This document shows positions 9,185 to 17,419 of a DNA stretch of 40,362 nt, one piece after another. The position numbers and the translations under genes are program-made. Position 1 is the first letter of the stretch; each line of letters begins with the position of its first letter. Where the stretch lies: NCBI GenBank assembly GCA_016744455.1, contig JADGEI010000027.1, positions 1-40,362 on the forward strand. Direction: 5' to 3'. A model generated the notes under the pieces. That model saw only the letters and a program-made list of their open reading frames with translations. It was not told where the DNA came from and searched no databases. The stretch comes from Alcanivoracaceae bacterium. GTDB taxonomy: Bacteria > Pseudomonadota > Gammaproteobacteria > Xanthomonadales > Marinicellaceae.

Positions 9185-10225
9185 TTATTTGGTTGATTGT
9201 TGGGTAGAAAATGCTGGTTCATCTTTTGCGTATTTTGCTAGGTTAATTATTTTACTGTCGTAACGATAAACACCGTGTAAAGTGCCAACCCAAATATTAC
9301 CATAGGAATCTTCTGATATTCCGAATAGCATCCCTTTTTCTGTTTTAATTTCTATTGCTGTTGGATGATTAGACTTTAATGACGCTTGATTATAGCGAGA
9401 CAATACCCAGCCGTTGGTTGTAACACTTTCAGAGCTGGTCCATATGTTACCTATTTTGTCTTCATAGATGTAGCCTGTAAATTGTTCACTGATAAGAGTA
9501 AATTTAGAATCGTAATATCGCCAAAACCCATCATTACCTGCGATCCAAATGGTGCCTTGTTTATCTTCGATGATATGGCGGACGTTTGTAAAGGCTATAC
9601 CGCTATTGTTAGTTAATGTGTTAAATGTTTCACCAATATAAATACTGGCTTTGTCTTTGGTTCCGATCCAAATATTTCCAGTTTTATCTTCGAGAATGGT
9701 GTTAATCTCGTTGCTCATTAAATCTTGATTTGTTGTAAAATTTTGAAAATGATTGCCATTATAGCGACTTAATCCACCCTTGGTAGCAAACCAAATGTTG
9801 TTTTTTGTATCTTCATGTATGTAAATGACTTTATTGTCGGCAAGGCCATCTTTTGTTGTGAAATTTTGAAAAGACTTCCCATCGTAGTAATAAACACCCG
9901 ATCCAACTGAAGCGAACCAAAAATTACCTTTACTGTCTTCTAAAACAGAAAAAAAACGAGCTAAACTGACTTCTCTGGTTATGTTTTTAAACGAATCTCC
10001 ATCGTAGTTAATTATACCATCCCATGTTGCAAACCAAAGAGTCCCATTTTTATCTTGTATGATGGTACGAGTAATATGTTGTGGGGCATTGGATGTGGTA
10101 ATAGTTTTAGACTCAGAAGAGTTGATTTCAAATAATCCATTAATACTTTGCCCTATGCATGCTGTTGTACTAAAAATAAGTATAAAGGCTAAAAGGTAAT
10201 TTGGAGTATATTTCATTGGTTTCAT
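9185..10225 (-). CDS. Stand-alone seven-repeat 'regulator propeller' lipoprotein
   Basis: About 346 residues. After a hydrophobic leader ending S-T-T-A-C (a weak lipobox) the protein is almost entirely repeats of the two-component-regulator-propeller type, each like E-D-K-x-G-N-I-W-I/F-G/A-T ... Y-D-G-x-x-F. Seven can be counted (W-F-A-T, W-F-A-S, W-F-A-T, W-I-G-T, W-I-A-G, W-T-S-S, W-V-G-T), enough for one closed beta-propeller. Such repeats usually form the periplasmic sensor half of hybrid histidine kinases or GGDEF proteins, but no kinase, Y_Y_Y or output domain follows here. An exported ligand-binding or scaffold role is inferred. In-frame ATGs also lie at 10237 and 10216, none with a clear Shine-Dalgarno. 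Confidence 0.75.
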   Translation of the reverse strand: MKPMKYTPNYLLAFILIFSTTACIGQSINGLFEINSSESKTITTSNAPQHITRTIIQDKNGTLWFATWDGIINYDGDSFKNITREVSLARFFSVLEDSKGNFWFASVGSGVYYYDGKSFQNFTTKDGLADNKVIYIHEDTKNNIWFATKGGLSRYNGNHFQNFTTNQDLMSNEINTILEDKTGNIWIGTKDKASIYIGETFNTLTNNSGIAFTNVRHIIEDKQGTIWIAGNDGFWRYYDSKFTLISEQFTGYIYEDKIGNIWTSSESVTTNGWVLSRYNQASLKSNHPTAIEIKTEKGMLFGISEDSYGNIWVGTLHGVYRYDSKIINLAKYAKDEPAFSTQQSTK

Positions 10226-10559
10226 AAAGGTATACATTTCAATATAGACACATTGGTAAAACCAAGGTTCCAAATTATACTTAAAAGACTCAAATGGCCA
10301 TACATAGTTAAATGGTTACTCATACTTCAGGCCAGAAAGGTCACCCTTATTTTTTTCGATGGATTTGGTTTAAGTTCAGAAACATGTTTCAAATTTTTAG
10401 TCTTGATTGGAAGTTCTATTTTTGCTTTATTCATATAGTTTTACTAGTATTATTTGCAAATATTTTAACGCTGAGTGGAGTTTATAGCTGCTTTTTATAC
10501 TCACCTACAAATTTTATTAAATTATCTATAATATCAATGATATTGTAGGCTTACTAATT
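10226..10559. other. Non-coding spacer
   Basis: A+T-rich spacer before the propeller gene. Short overlapping plus-strand frames occur (10253-10438 and 10312-10548) but lack ribosome-binding sites and recognisable protein character. It probably carries the promoter of the minus-strand propeller gene; no clear -35/-10 pair was found. Confidence 0.5.
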
Positions 10560-10595
10560 AACGCCCAAATTAGACAATAACCTGATTTAGGCGTT
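10560..10595. terminator. Hairpin downstream of the DUF924 gene
   Basis: AACGCCCAAAT (10560-10570) and ATTTAGGCGTT (10585-10595) pair over 11 bases with one G-T/A-C difference and a 14-base loop. It lies 20 bp past the stop of the minus-strand DUF924 gene. No T tract follows on either strand, so it may act as an RNA-stabilising hairpin rather than an intrinsic terminator. Confidence 0.45.
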
Positions 10596-10614
10596 AATAT
10601 TGTCAAGGGAGTAT

Positions 10615-11172
10615 TTAGAAACTTTTATTTGTTAGCATCCACTCAATTTCTTCTTTTGTTGATTTTCTCCCAAGGATTTTATTTCGATAAGGGTATCGCC
10701 CAAATTGATCGATGATGTTTTTATGTTTTAATTCAAAGTTGTAATTTCCACCTCCAATTTCAGCAAATATTTTTTCTGCTTCAATATGAACTTGTTTAGA
10801 TTCAGAATGCATAAATGGCATAACCATAAATACACGTTTGGTGCTTTCAAGTTGGTGATAATCACCGGATTGTATGGCGGTTTGCGCCAGAGCGAGAGCC
10901 AACATGTCTGCTTGAAATGATTTGGCATTATTACGATACATGTTTCTAGAAAATTGATCCAATACTATTATTTCGGCTAAACGACCTTCTGCACATTTAC
11001 GCCAATGTGATTTTTCACCTGCGATAATTTGTTGATAAAGTCTTTCAAAATTATTTCTGATTTTATCATCCAATACAGTAGACTTGATAAACCACTGTTT
11101 TGCCGTTAATTCGTTAAACCAGAAATTGATAACGCGATGATAGCTATTAGCAGGGTTTTTTATTTTTGTCAT
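10615..11172 (-). CDS. DUF924 family protein
   Basis: A 185-residue soluble protein, helical with a TPR-like fold in this family. Seen: V-I-N-F-W-F-N-E-L at about 14-22, L-A-E-I-I-V-L-D-Q-F-S-R-N-M-Y-R at about 65-80, M-P-F-M-H-S-E at about 118-124, and D-Q-F-G-R-Y-P-Y-R-N near the end, all hallmark DUF924 motifs. Function unknown. The TGA of the upstream glutamate-synthase-like gene directly abuts this ATG, so the two are almost certainly cotranscribed and translationally coupled. Confidence 0.85.
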   Translation of the reverse strand: MTKIKNPANSYHRVINFWFNELTAKQWFIKSTVLDDKIRNNFERLYQQIIAGEKSHWRKCAEGRLAEIIVLDQFSRNMYRNNAKSFQADMLALALAQTAIQSGDYHQLESTKRVFMVMPFMHSESKQVHIEAEKIFAEIGGGNYNFELKHKNIIDQFGRYPYRNKILGRKSTKEEIEWMLTNKSF

Positions 11173-12507
11173 TCAATGTATTCCGCCAAATTTAATGCCT
11201 GTTAGATCTGCCATTTCTTTCTTCCAAGTAGTAATGTCGTGTTGGTTAAATTTATTTAGGTGATCATGCCCACAAGCTCTTGCCATGACTTTCATTAACT
11301 CAGTTGATGCTGTAAAAAAATTGTAGAATTGCATGGCTGACTTATCTATAGTTAATAATTTGCGTAGCTCTGGCTTTTGGGTAGCGATACCTGCAGGGCA
11401 ATTGTTTGTGTTACACATTCTTGCGGCAACACAACCAATAGATTGTAGTGCTGAATTAGAAAGTGCAATGCCATCTGCACCTAATGCCATGGCTTTAATA
11501 AAGTCATCGGGTACTCGAATGCCCCCAGTAATGATGAGCGTGATGTCAGCTCGTTTTATTTTATCTAAATATTGCCTTGCTCTTGCCAGTGCAGGAATTG
11601 TAGGTACAGAAATATTGTTTCTAAAGATTAGTGGTGCTGCACCCGTGCCACCGCCTCTGCCATCAAGGATAATATAATCTGCGCTAGCATCTACAGCAAA
11701 TTGTAAATCTTCTTCGATATGGTTGGCTGATAACTTAAAACCAATAGGGATTCCGCCTGTGATTTTTCGAACTTTTTCAGAGAAGTTCTTGAAATCTTGT
11801 GCTGTATGTAAATCATCAAATGTGGGTGGAGATACAGCTGGTGTGCCTTCTTCAAGGTTTCTTACTTCTGCAATTTTACCTACCACTTTATTACCAGATA
11901 AATGCCCTCCGGTCCCTGTTTTTGCACCTTGCCCACCTTTGAAATGAAAGGCTTGTACATGTTTTAATTTATCCCATTCAAAACCAAATTTAGCTGAAGC
12001 GTATTCGTAAAAATATTTGCTATTGGCTGCTTGTTCTTCATTTAACATGCCCCCTTCGCCAGAACAAATACCTGTGCCTGCTAATTCAGCACCTTTGGCT
12101 AAAGAGATTTTAGCTTCTTCTGATAGTGCACCAAAACTCATGTCTGAAACAAAAAGAGGAATGTCTAGTACCAATGGTTTTTTTGCATTTGGGCCAATCA
12201 CTAATTCTGATCCTACTAGCCTATCTTCCATCAAAGGTTTGGTGGCCATCTGAGCCATTAACATTTGTATATCTTTCCAGAGTGGTAACTCAGGAATAGG
12301 TACACCCATTGCACCCATTTCTCCATGATGACCTGTTTTTGATAAGCCATTCTTGGCTAAGGCTTTAATATAGCCCAACGTTGGCTCTTCAACTGTAGAG
12401 TCAATGTTTAAGCTAATACTGGATGGTTTACTATCATCAGATTTTTGCTCTTTCAAAGTAGCATGGGTACCATCACAATATGGTAAGTTTTTACTTTGTT
12501 TACACAT
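11173..12507 (-). CDS. FMN-binding glutamate-synthase-like protein, main frame
   Basis: A 444-residue frame. Residues about 60-440 form a glutamate synthase FMN-binding barrel: D-M-S-F-G-A-L-S-E-E-A (about 122-132), K-G-G-Q-G-A-K-T-G-T-G-G (190-201), D-G-R-G-G-G-T-G-A-A-P (282-292), G-G-I-R (328-331), and the three [3Fe-4S] cysteines C359, C365 and C370 in C-x5-C-x4-C. There is no GATase domain, so it would be ferredoxin-linked or act on another substrate. The frame begins inside a second CDGSH iron-sulfur motif: residues 2-15 read C-K-Q-S-K-N-L-P-Y-C-D-G-T-H, and the first ligand Cys is encoded just before this ATG. Reading upstream in the same frame reaches a TAA at 12534-12532 and then another CDGSH domain (see the 12532-12690 entry). 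The ATG has no good ribosome-binding site, so the frame probably is, or was, the continuation of one gene starting at 12690. Confidence 0.8.
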   Translation of the reverse strand: MCKQSKNLPYCDGTHATLKEQKSDDSKPSSISLNIDSTVEEPTLGYIKALAKNGLSKTGHHGEMGAMGVPIPELPLWKDIQMLMAQMATKPLMEDRLVGSELVIGPNAKKPLVLDIPLFVSDMSFGALSEEAKISLAKGAELAGTGICSGEGGMLNEEQAANSKYFYEYASAKFGFEWDKLKHVQAFHFKGGQGAKTGTGGHLSGNKVVGKIAEVRNLEEGTPAVSPPTFDDLHTAQDFKNFSEKVRKITGGIPIGFKLSANHIEEDLQFAVDASADYIILDGRGGGTGAAPLIFRNNISVPTIPALARARQYLDKIKRADITLIITGGIRVPDDFIKAMALGADGIALSNSALQSIGCVAARMCNTNNCPAGIATQKPELRKLLTIDKSAMQFYNFFTASTELMKVMARACGHDHLNKFNQHDITTWKKEMADLTGIKFGGIH

Positions 12508-12531
12508 ACATAGATAAGCCGTTTCAGTTTT

Positions 12532-12690
12532 TTATGGGGTAAATGCTAACGGCTTAAATGGTGTCGTTCTATGTGAGCCATCACAAAATTGTGGTGACTT
12601 GGATTCACCGCAGGCACAAAAATATTTTTCTTCGCCCTTTGTTAATTCTACTGCTATGGGTTTTCTACCCACTATTTTAGGTTTTTTCAT
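12532..12690 (-). CDS. CDGSH iron-sulfur domain, N-terminal part cut off by an in-frame TAA
   Basis: Starts at ATG 12690-12688 with a good Shine-Dalgarno (AGAGAG, about 7 bases upstream). The 52 residues include the first CDGSH motif, F-C-A-C-G-E-S-K-S-P-Q-F-C-D-G-S-H, then R-T-T-P-F-K-P-L-A-F-T-P and TAA. Directly after the stop the same frame continues K-T-E-T-A-Y-L-C-M-C-K-Q-S-K-N-L-P-Y-C-D-G-T-H into the glutamate-synthase-like frame. Double CDGSH domains fused to glutamate-synthase-like proteins are known, with a short charged linker at this spot. A single G-to-T change of GAA to TAA would explain the break. Options: recent nonsense mutation, sequencing error, stop readthrough, or a true split into a 52-residue Fe-S protein plus a re-initiated enzyme. 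Confidence 0.7.
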   Translation of the reverse strand: MKKPKIVGRKPIAVELTKGEEKYFCACGESKSPQFCDGSHRTTPFKPLAFTP

Positions 12691-12722
12691 TATTCTCTCT
12701 GTATATGATGCCAGTTTTAAGG

Positions 12723-12750
12723 ATTATAGCATGTATTTATATAGTGTAAT
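12723..12750 (-). promoter_or_regulatory. Candidate promoter of the CDGSH/glutamate-synthase-like genes
   Basis: On the minus strand, -35 ATTACA (12750-12745), a 16-bp spacer and a perfect -10 TATAAT (12728-12723). It would start transcription near 12716, about 26 bases before the ATG at 12690, which supports 12690 as the true gene start. Confidence 0.45.
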
Positions 12751-12777
12751 ATTGTTACTAACTCATGTGATAATAAG

Positions 12778-13310
12778 CCCAAATACGTCCTATATTCATT
12801 GGCAACTATCTCTGCCAATTCAATAGCGAGTTCTGTCGCTGGCCATGACCTGGTATGACATAATCAAAATCCATCGCTTCGATTTGCTTTAGTGATCTTA
12901 TCTATTCATCAGGCCAAAAATCAGGCATATTTCATAAGGTCAGTCTACGTGGCTTGACTAAATAACATAGTTAATCGGATTATCGATAACTTTATGAATT
13001 TCACTCAATAAGAGTTGTGATGTTTTCTGGCTTATAGGTTCAGATACTAAAACTCCTTTTTCTGTGATACCAAAAATAGTACGGTATACTCAACATTATA
13101 GTACATAGGCACCTTCACCTATATTTCCCGTAAGCCATGCGTTTGAGTAAGTTATCTTTTATAACCACATGACTTGTGTTGACCCATCGCTTGAAATTTT
13201 CATTAGCATAGGGCATTGAAACCATAATGTTTCAGGCTACAATTGAAAAAATAAGCATCATAAGAAGAAGCCAGTAAAAGCTTTTTGTCACCTTCCATAT
13301 TGATTTTCAT
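12778..13310 (-). pseudogene. Metallo-beta-lactamase-fold hydrolase remnant
   Basis: No intact frame, but minus-strand pieces in different frames line up in the order of an exported metallo-beta-lactamase-fold protein. First comes a signal-like stretch (S-F-Y-W-L-L-L-M-M-L-I-F-S-I-V-A). Then G-N-I-G-E-G-A-Y-V-L, then I-T-E-K-G-V-L-V-S-E-P-I-S and I-D-N-P-I-N-Y-V-I-stop-S-S-H-V-D (eroded Y-x-H-x-H-x-D). Near the 3' end are Q-I-E-A-M-D-F-D-Y-V-I-P-G-H-G (complement of about 12845-12892) and, in another frame, E-L-A-I-E-L-A-E-I-V-A-N-E-Y. Several frameshifts and stops separate these pieces, so the gene is dead. It follows the amidohydrolase gene on the same strand. Confidence 0.65.
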
Positions 13311-13347
13311 TATTTTTTAACATGTATTAAAAGCTTATTTGCTCAAT

Positions 13348-14889
13348 TTATAAATACTCATCTATATCAACTGTCCGGCTTTCATCATTGGCCTTTTTTA
13401 TGGCTTTTAACATGGCGTTTAAAGTTGTACGATTATAAAAATGACCATTGCGAATGACAGAGTCTATCGACTTGGTGTTTTCAATATTCTCTAAGGGGTT
13501 TTTATTGAGTAACAGTAAATCTGCTTTGTACCCTGCTTGGATTTTTCCCGAGTTTTCTTTCATCCAAGCAGCAGGCATTGAGGTGGCTGATATTAATGCT
13601 TGAGATGCTGACATACCAGATTGTGTGAGTGAAATAAGTTCATCATGCAAGGAAAAACCGGGCACAGCTACAGGGACATTGGCATCGGTTCCAGCTAGAA
13701 TGGTTACTCTTTTATCGACCATGGACCTTAAGAGGATATGATGGGCTTTGGCATAGGTTTTCCAGTACACATTGTATTGCCATTTTTTTTCATTTGTTAA
13801 GTTAGGGCTCCAACGGTAAATATTGGAATCAGGTAACCATCCCATTGCTCGCGATGTAATGGGAGATTTTTCAATAATTCCCGGATTGACATAAGCCAAT
13901 TGAACCTCATTGAGGGTTTTTTTAAGGTTCATTTTTTGTGGAGAAAAGCTTTCCATCAGCCATATTGTACTAACGACAGCAATTTTGTTATTAAATAAAT
14001 TTAGAGCTATTTCGTCACTTCGACCCTTAACGTAGTATAGAAATTCATCAGCATTTTTATAGTTATAACCATCAAATTCTCTAATCAGTGCTTTGACTAG
14101 TTCTTCAATATGCGCAAGTTCTTTTTGATTAGATTTCCATACATCACTGAGTTCCATATTGATAGGAGTGTGTCCCAACAAGGGGATACCAACTTTTTGA
14201 GTTGCTTTGTTTAACGCCCAATAATCTTGGTTACTGATAAAAGTATATGTCTTTATTGCATCATAACCTTTTGCAGCAAACTCTTTGACTAAATTCTCTG
14301 CACTGTTGAGAGAATTGATGCTGGTTATTTTCATTGCCCATTTTTGAAACCAACTTTGAAATAAACTGTTACTGTTAAATCGGCTTGATGCGACAAACAA
14401 GTTTGGCCCAATACGTCCATTTATGATTTCTTGTTTCCATTTTAAATGTTCGTCACTGCCATTTAACTCACGTACATGAGTGACACCATTTGCGATATAT
14501 AACAATAAGTCATTAGGGCTTTGCCACAAATGAACATGTGAATCAATTAAACCAGGAATTAAGTATTTGCCCTCACCGTTTATTAATTTGATATGAATGG
14601 GTAACTCTATATGGCTGGCAATTATAGAAATCTCACCCTGTTCAATCAAGACCGTTTGATCTGCAATCATGTGACTACCGTCTGCTGACAAAACATCAAC
14701 ATCGGTTATCACTATATCAACCTGAGGGCTATGGAATTGAGTATGGTCGACAACACGCGTGTGTTCTCCCCACAAATGATCAATGTGATAATCGACCCAC
14801 ATAAAAGAAATTACACTGATAAATAATATGGCTAGAATTGCCCGTTTAAACCACTTTTTGATTGTTGCTTTTTTCATTGTCACACTCAT
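13348..14889 (-). CDS. Membrane-anchored amidohydrolase family protein
   Basis: A 513-residue metal-dependent hydrolase. An N-terminal hydrophobic segment at about 16-32 (A-I-L-A-I-L-F-I-S-V-I-S-F-M-W-V) acts as an uncleaved anchor or signal. Catalytic marks: D-S-H-V-H-L-W (HxH metal site) at about 115-121, a probable carboxylated Lys in A-I-K-T-Y-T-F, G-H-T-P-I-N, H-I-E-E-L and the G-T-D-A-N-V-P Asp. The C-terminus has the usual G-Y-K-A-D-L-L-L-L-N-K-N-P-L-E. This is the imidazolonepropionase/prolidase-like group of exported amidohydrolases; the substrate (a cyclic amide or dipeptide is common) cannot be told. ATG 14877 is an alternative start with a slightly better ribosome-binding site. 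The 286-bp gap upstream shows no gene. Confidence 0.85.
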   Translation of the reverse strand: MSVTMKKATIKKWFKRAILAILFISVISFMWVDYHIDHLWGEHTRVVDHTQFHSPQVDIVITDVDVLSADGSHMIADQTVLIEQGEISIIASHIELPIHIKLINGEGKYLIPGLIDSHVHLWQSPNDLLLYIANGVTHVRELNGSDEHLKWKQEIINGRIGPNLFVASSRFNSNSLFQSWFQKWAMKITSINSLNSAENLVKEFAAKGYDAIKTYTFISNQDYWALNKATQKVGIPLLGHTPINMELSDVWKSNQKELAHIEELVKALIREFDGYNYKNADEFLYYVKGRSDEIALNLFNNKIAVVSTIWLMESFSPQKMNLKKTLNEVQLAYVNPGIIEKSPITSRAMGWLPDSNIYRWSPNLTNEKKWQYNVYWKTYAKAHHILLRSMVDKRVTILAGTDANVPVAVPGFSLHDELISLTQSGMSASQALISATSMPAAWMKENSGKIQAGYKADLLLLNKNPLENIENTKSIDSVIRNGHFYNRTTLNAMLKAIKKANDESRTVDIDEYL

Positions 14890-15175
14890 TGATTAAGAAG
14901 TGTTTAGTTTAAGTATTTAGTGGTTTTTAGGCTTATCAAAAGTGGGGAAATACTGAGCGATTATGGGAACTTAAATGCCTAAGTTAGATACTCGTGGGCT
15001 TGAACGGTGAAATGTATGGTTTATACGGAACTTCTGAAGGTTTAACTTTTGGTCTTACACTTAGCCAAATTTTAATTTTTTTAAAAAATCACACAAAAAT
15101 GAAAATATTGCAAATTTTGTTTAAGGCAAATTACTATGGGTTATGTTTCAAAACCCGTATTAAATATAGCTACAT

Positions 15176-15745
15176 TTATTTAATGGTTTTCTTCCAATTA
15201 TACAACATTAGCCTTTTCCTGTTTTCAATATCGTTAATCCGTATGCAACTTATATCTTCTAATTTATACATTGAGAAACCTTCATCTTCTCCGAGACTCC
15301 CAATAAGTTGGATAACAACATTTTCACTGTCAATTTTATCTATAAATCCTGAGTAAGTGTTATCGTCCTTTACTGATATTCTAAGAATTCTGTCAGACAA
15401 TCTCGTATGATTGTTCAAATATTCATATTGCCAATTATTTTCATTTGGAAGTATTTGTTTCAATTCTTTTTCAGCATCTAATTCAGCTGAGTTTTCAATT
15501 AAATACTTTAAGCATTTTGCGTAGTCATCTTCATAATCAATACTTTCAATATTTGAGATTTTCTCAATTATTGTTCCATCAGGTTTTCCGTATTTCGTAT
15601 AATGACGTATTTGTACAAATTCATCATTATAATCTTTAACATATCCACTCCAGTATCCACTATCATCTGTGTATGTCCAAATTCCAATTAAATTTTTTGT
15701 GTTTTTTGAATCTTCAAATATTTCTTTTATTATCTCTGTGTTCAT
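15176..15745 (-). CDS. Unknown protein with two Sm-like repeats
   Basis: A 189-residue soluble acidic protein of no family I recognise. The two halves look alike: first half I-G-I-W-T-Y ... W-S-G-Y-V-K-D-Y-N-D-E-F-V-Q-I ... G-T-I-I-E-K-I-S-N-I-E-S-I; second half I-L-R-I-S-V ... Y-S-G-F-I-D-K-I-D-S-E-N-V-V-I-Q-L ... Y-K-L-E-D-I-S-C-I. Each has five short strands and ends on a 'sI..i' strand, as in small barrels of the Sm/SH3 kind. A tandem duplication is inferred. The frame opens at 15790, but the ATG at 15745 fits better because the preceding 15 residues look non-coding. It is flanked by gene-poor spacers on both sides, consistent with a late-acquired single gene. Confidence 0.6.
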   Translation of the reverse strand: MNTEIIKEIFEDSKNTKNLIGIWTYTDDSGYWSGYVKDYNDEFVQIRHYTKYGKPDGTIIEKISNIESIDYEDDYAKCLKYLIENSAELDAEKELKQILPNENNWQYEYLNNHTRLSDRILRISVKDDNTYSGFIDKIDSENVVIQLIGSLGEDEGFSMYKLEDISCIRINDIENRKRLMLYNWKKTIK

Positions 15746-16058
15746 TTTTCTTTTTGCTTGTAGGAAACGTCGTAATATACACAATTGCATAGACTACGGG
15801 TTAAAAACATACATAATATTACAAAATACCCCTTTTAAGGCAGGTAAATTTTCCTAGGAACAGTTTCTCGAAATGTTGTATGTCTTTTCTACCCTATCAG
15901 TTTGAGAGGTTCTGAGCAATTGATTTTTAACCTTGAAATTAAACATGTAGTGAGCGAGTATTAGGTTTGCTAGAAATAGAAACTTTGTTTGAATGAGGTG
16001 TGACTACAGTTTTATGGTATATAGCTTCGTGTTTGAAGATTTTGAATCTTATTCCCGG
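15746..16058. other. Non-coding spacer
   Basis: A+T-rich gap between the unknown two-repeat protein and the end of the araC-type gene. No frame with protein character, hairpin-plus-T-tract or recognisable repeat was seen. Confidence 0.5.
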
Positions 16059-17099
16059 TCAATCTCTAAGTGTTTTTCTGTATTCAGATGGTGTTTTTCC
16101 TTCTGTGGATTTAAAAGCCCTATTGAATGTGGATAATGAATTAAAACCATTTTTCAATGCAATGGTTATGATAGGAATGTGTGCTTTATCCGGATTTAGA
16201 AACTCTTGTTTTATGGACTCAATACGAAACCCATTGATATAGGTGCTAAAGTTATCATGGCCGAGTATTTGGTTAATAAATTCTCGTAAGCGGTAACTGC
16301 TTACACCAAGTCGTTTGGCAAGTGTTTGTATGGATATTCCATTTTCTAAATAGGCCTTGTTTTTCTTAATTTCAGTATTAAGGGTTTTTTGTAAAGCCGT
16401 GTCTTGAGAGTTTAGTGTGTGCTGTTTTTTACTATGTGGTGTATCAAAAGAAAAGGAGTTTTCTTTCATACTTAACAACCAATAATTCATCCAAACAATA
16501 ATTGGCCAAATGGCAAGGATGGTTGTTGTCGGTTGTAGGTAACTGTATTCAGAGTGGTTAAGTAGAAAGAAACTTATGGAAACTAGTATGATGGATATTA
16601 GTGAAGTGATGTAAACTAAATGTACACGAGATTTCCTGCGTTTTTCAATTAAATCATCATTACGACCACCAATAACCACAAATAGTAGGTGAATGATAAA
16701 AGCAAGTGAAGATAAATTGACCACCCATGCCCACCACACTGGTAAGCCAGTGATAAATCTAAATTGGACTAGTCGTTCTGCTAATATAAAAAAACTATAA
16801 CTAATACCAATCAGGAAGTGGAACTTGGTGAATTTGAAATTACTCTTAAATAAAGATAAAGAAAATAACCAAATAAAAACCAAAAATGGTATATCCAAAA
16901 AACGAAAAATCATTCGTAAATAATACGGTAGTTCTAGGGCTTGAGGTGTAAAGCCAAAAAAATGACTGATAATACTGGTTAATAACAATAAGAAATAGAT
17001 GTAACTTGGCGTTCTTTTTAGATCTCGGATAGCAATGGTACTTGAAAATAACATTAAGCCAATGGCAGAGAAACGGAAGAAAGCATCTAGTACTAACAT
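16059..17099 (-). CDS. Membrane-bound AraC family transcriptional regulator
   Basis: A 346-residue protein. Residues about 1-215 contain roughly seven hydrophobic helices; residues about 245-346 form an AraC-type double helix-turn-helix. Seen there: I-Q-T-L-A-K-R-L-G-V-S-S-Y-R-L-R-E-F-I-N, followed by I-I-T-I-A-L-K-N-G-F-N-S-L-S-T-F-N-R-A-F-K and G-K-T-P-S-E-Y-R-K. In the second helix-turn-helix N-G-F-N-S-L stands for the usual G-F-x-S-x-S. It is likely a membrane-embedded sensor that acts directly on DNA. The targets are not known; it is divergent from the Nudix gene across a 320-bp spacer. Confidence 0.85.
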   Translation of the reverse strand: MLVLDAFFRFSAIGLMLFSSTIAIRDLKRTPSYIYFLLLLTSIISHFFGFTPQALELPYYLRMIFRFLDIPFLVFIWLFSLSLFKSNFKFTKFHFLIGISYSFFILAERLVQFRFITGLPVWWAWVVNLSSLAFIIHLLFVVIGGRNDDLIEKRRKSRVHLVYITSLISIILVSISFFLLNHSEYSYLQPTTTILAIWPIIVWMNYWLLSMKENSFSFDTPHSKKQHTLNSQDTALQKTLNTEIKKNKAYLENGISIQTLAKRLGVSSYRLREFINQILGHDNFSTYINGFRIESIKQEFLNPDKAHIPIITIALKNGFNSLSTFNRAFKSTEGKTPSEYRKTLRD

Positions 17100-17419
17100 T
17101 GTGATAACGACATATAAGCCCCTCGATAATCTGGGTTTATGAGTAATACAGCTAAAGTATTTGAGAATAAGTCGATAACGTAGGCTAAAAATGAGTAATT
17201 AGCGGCACTTTTGACCACGTTGTCTGATACTTCAAGTGGATAGAGGCAAATCATTGATTAATAGTGTATTCCATAAAATGGTTTCTAGTATCGTATTAGT
17301 TAAATGAAGTTATATCAAGAATTATTAAAAGTATAACTCTCAACTTGTATTATTTCTAATTTATTGCAATTATGGTGTGATGAAATTTTGCCAATCACAC
17401 TAATCACAAATGGTTAATT
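17100..17419. promoter_or_regulatory. Divergent spacer between araC-type and Nudix genes, with inverted repeat
   Basis: A 320-bp non-coding region that must hold both promoters. GTGTGAT (17375-17381) and ATCACAC (17394-17400) form a perfect 7-base inverted repeat with a 12-bp spacer, ending 19 bp before the Nudix ATG. The spacing is too wide for CRP. It may be the site of the adjacent AraC-type regulator, though that family usually binds direct repeats. Confidence 0.35.

Noticed and set aside
10253-10548. Short plus-strand frames before the DUF924 gene
   Set aside because: No ribosome-binding sites and no recognisable protein character; they overlap each other in a spacer.
14994-15356. 120-codon plus-strand frame opposite the two-repeat unknown gene
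   Set aside because: Its second half is the antisense of a minus-strand frame with much better protein character, and it has no ribosome-binding site.
15740-15800. Integron cassette (attC) boundary beside the unknown gene
   Set aside because: Short GTTRRRY/RYYYAAC-like heptamers occur nearby but in the wrong order and without a foldable site, so this is not supported.
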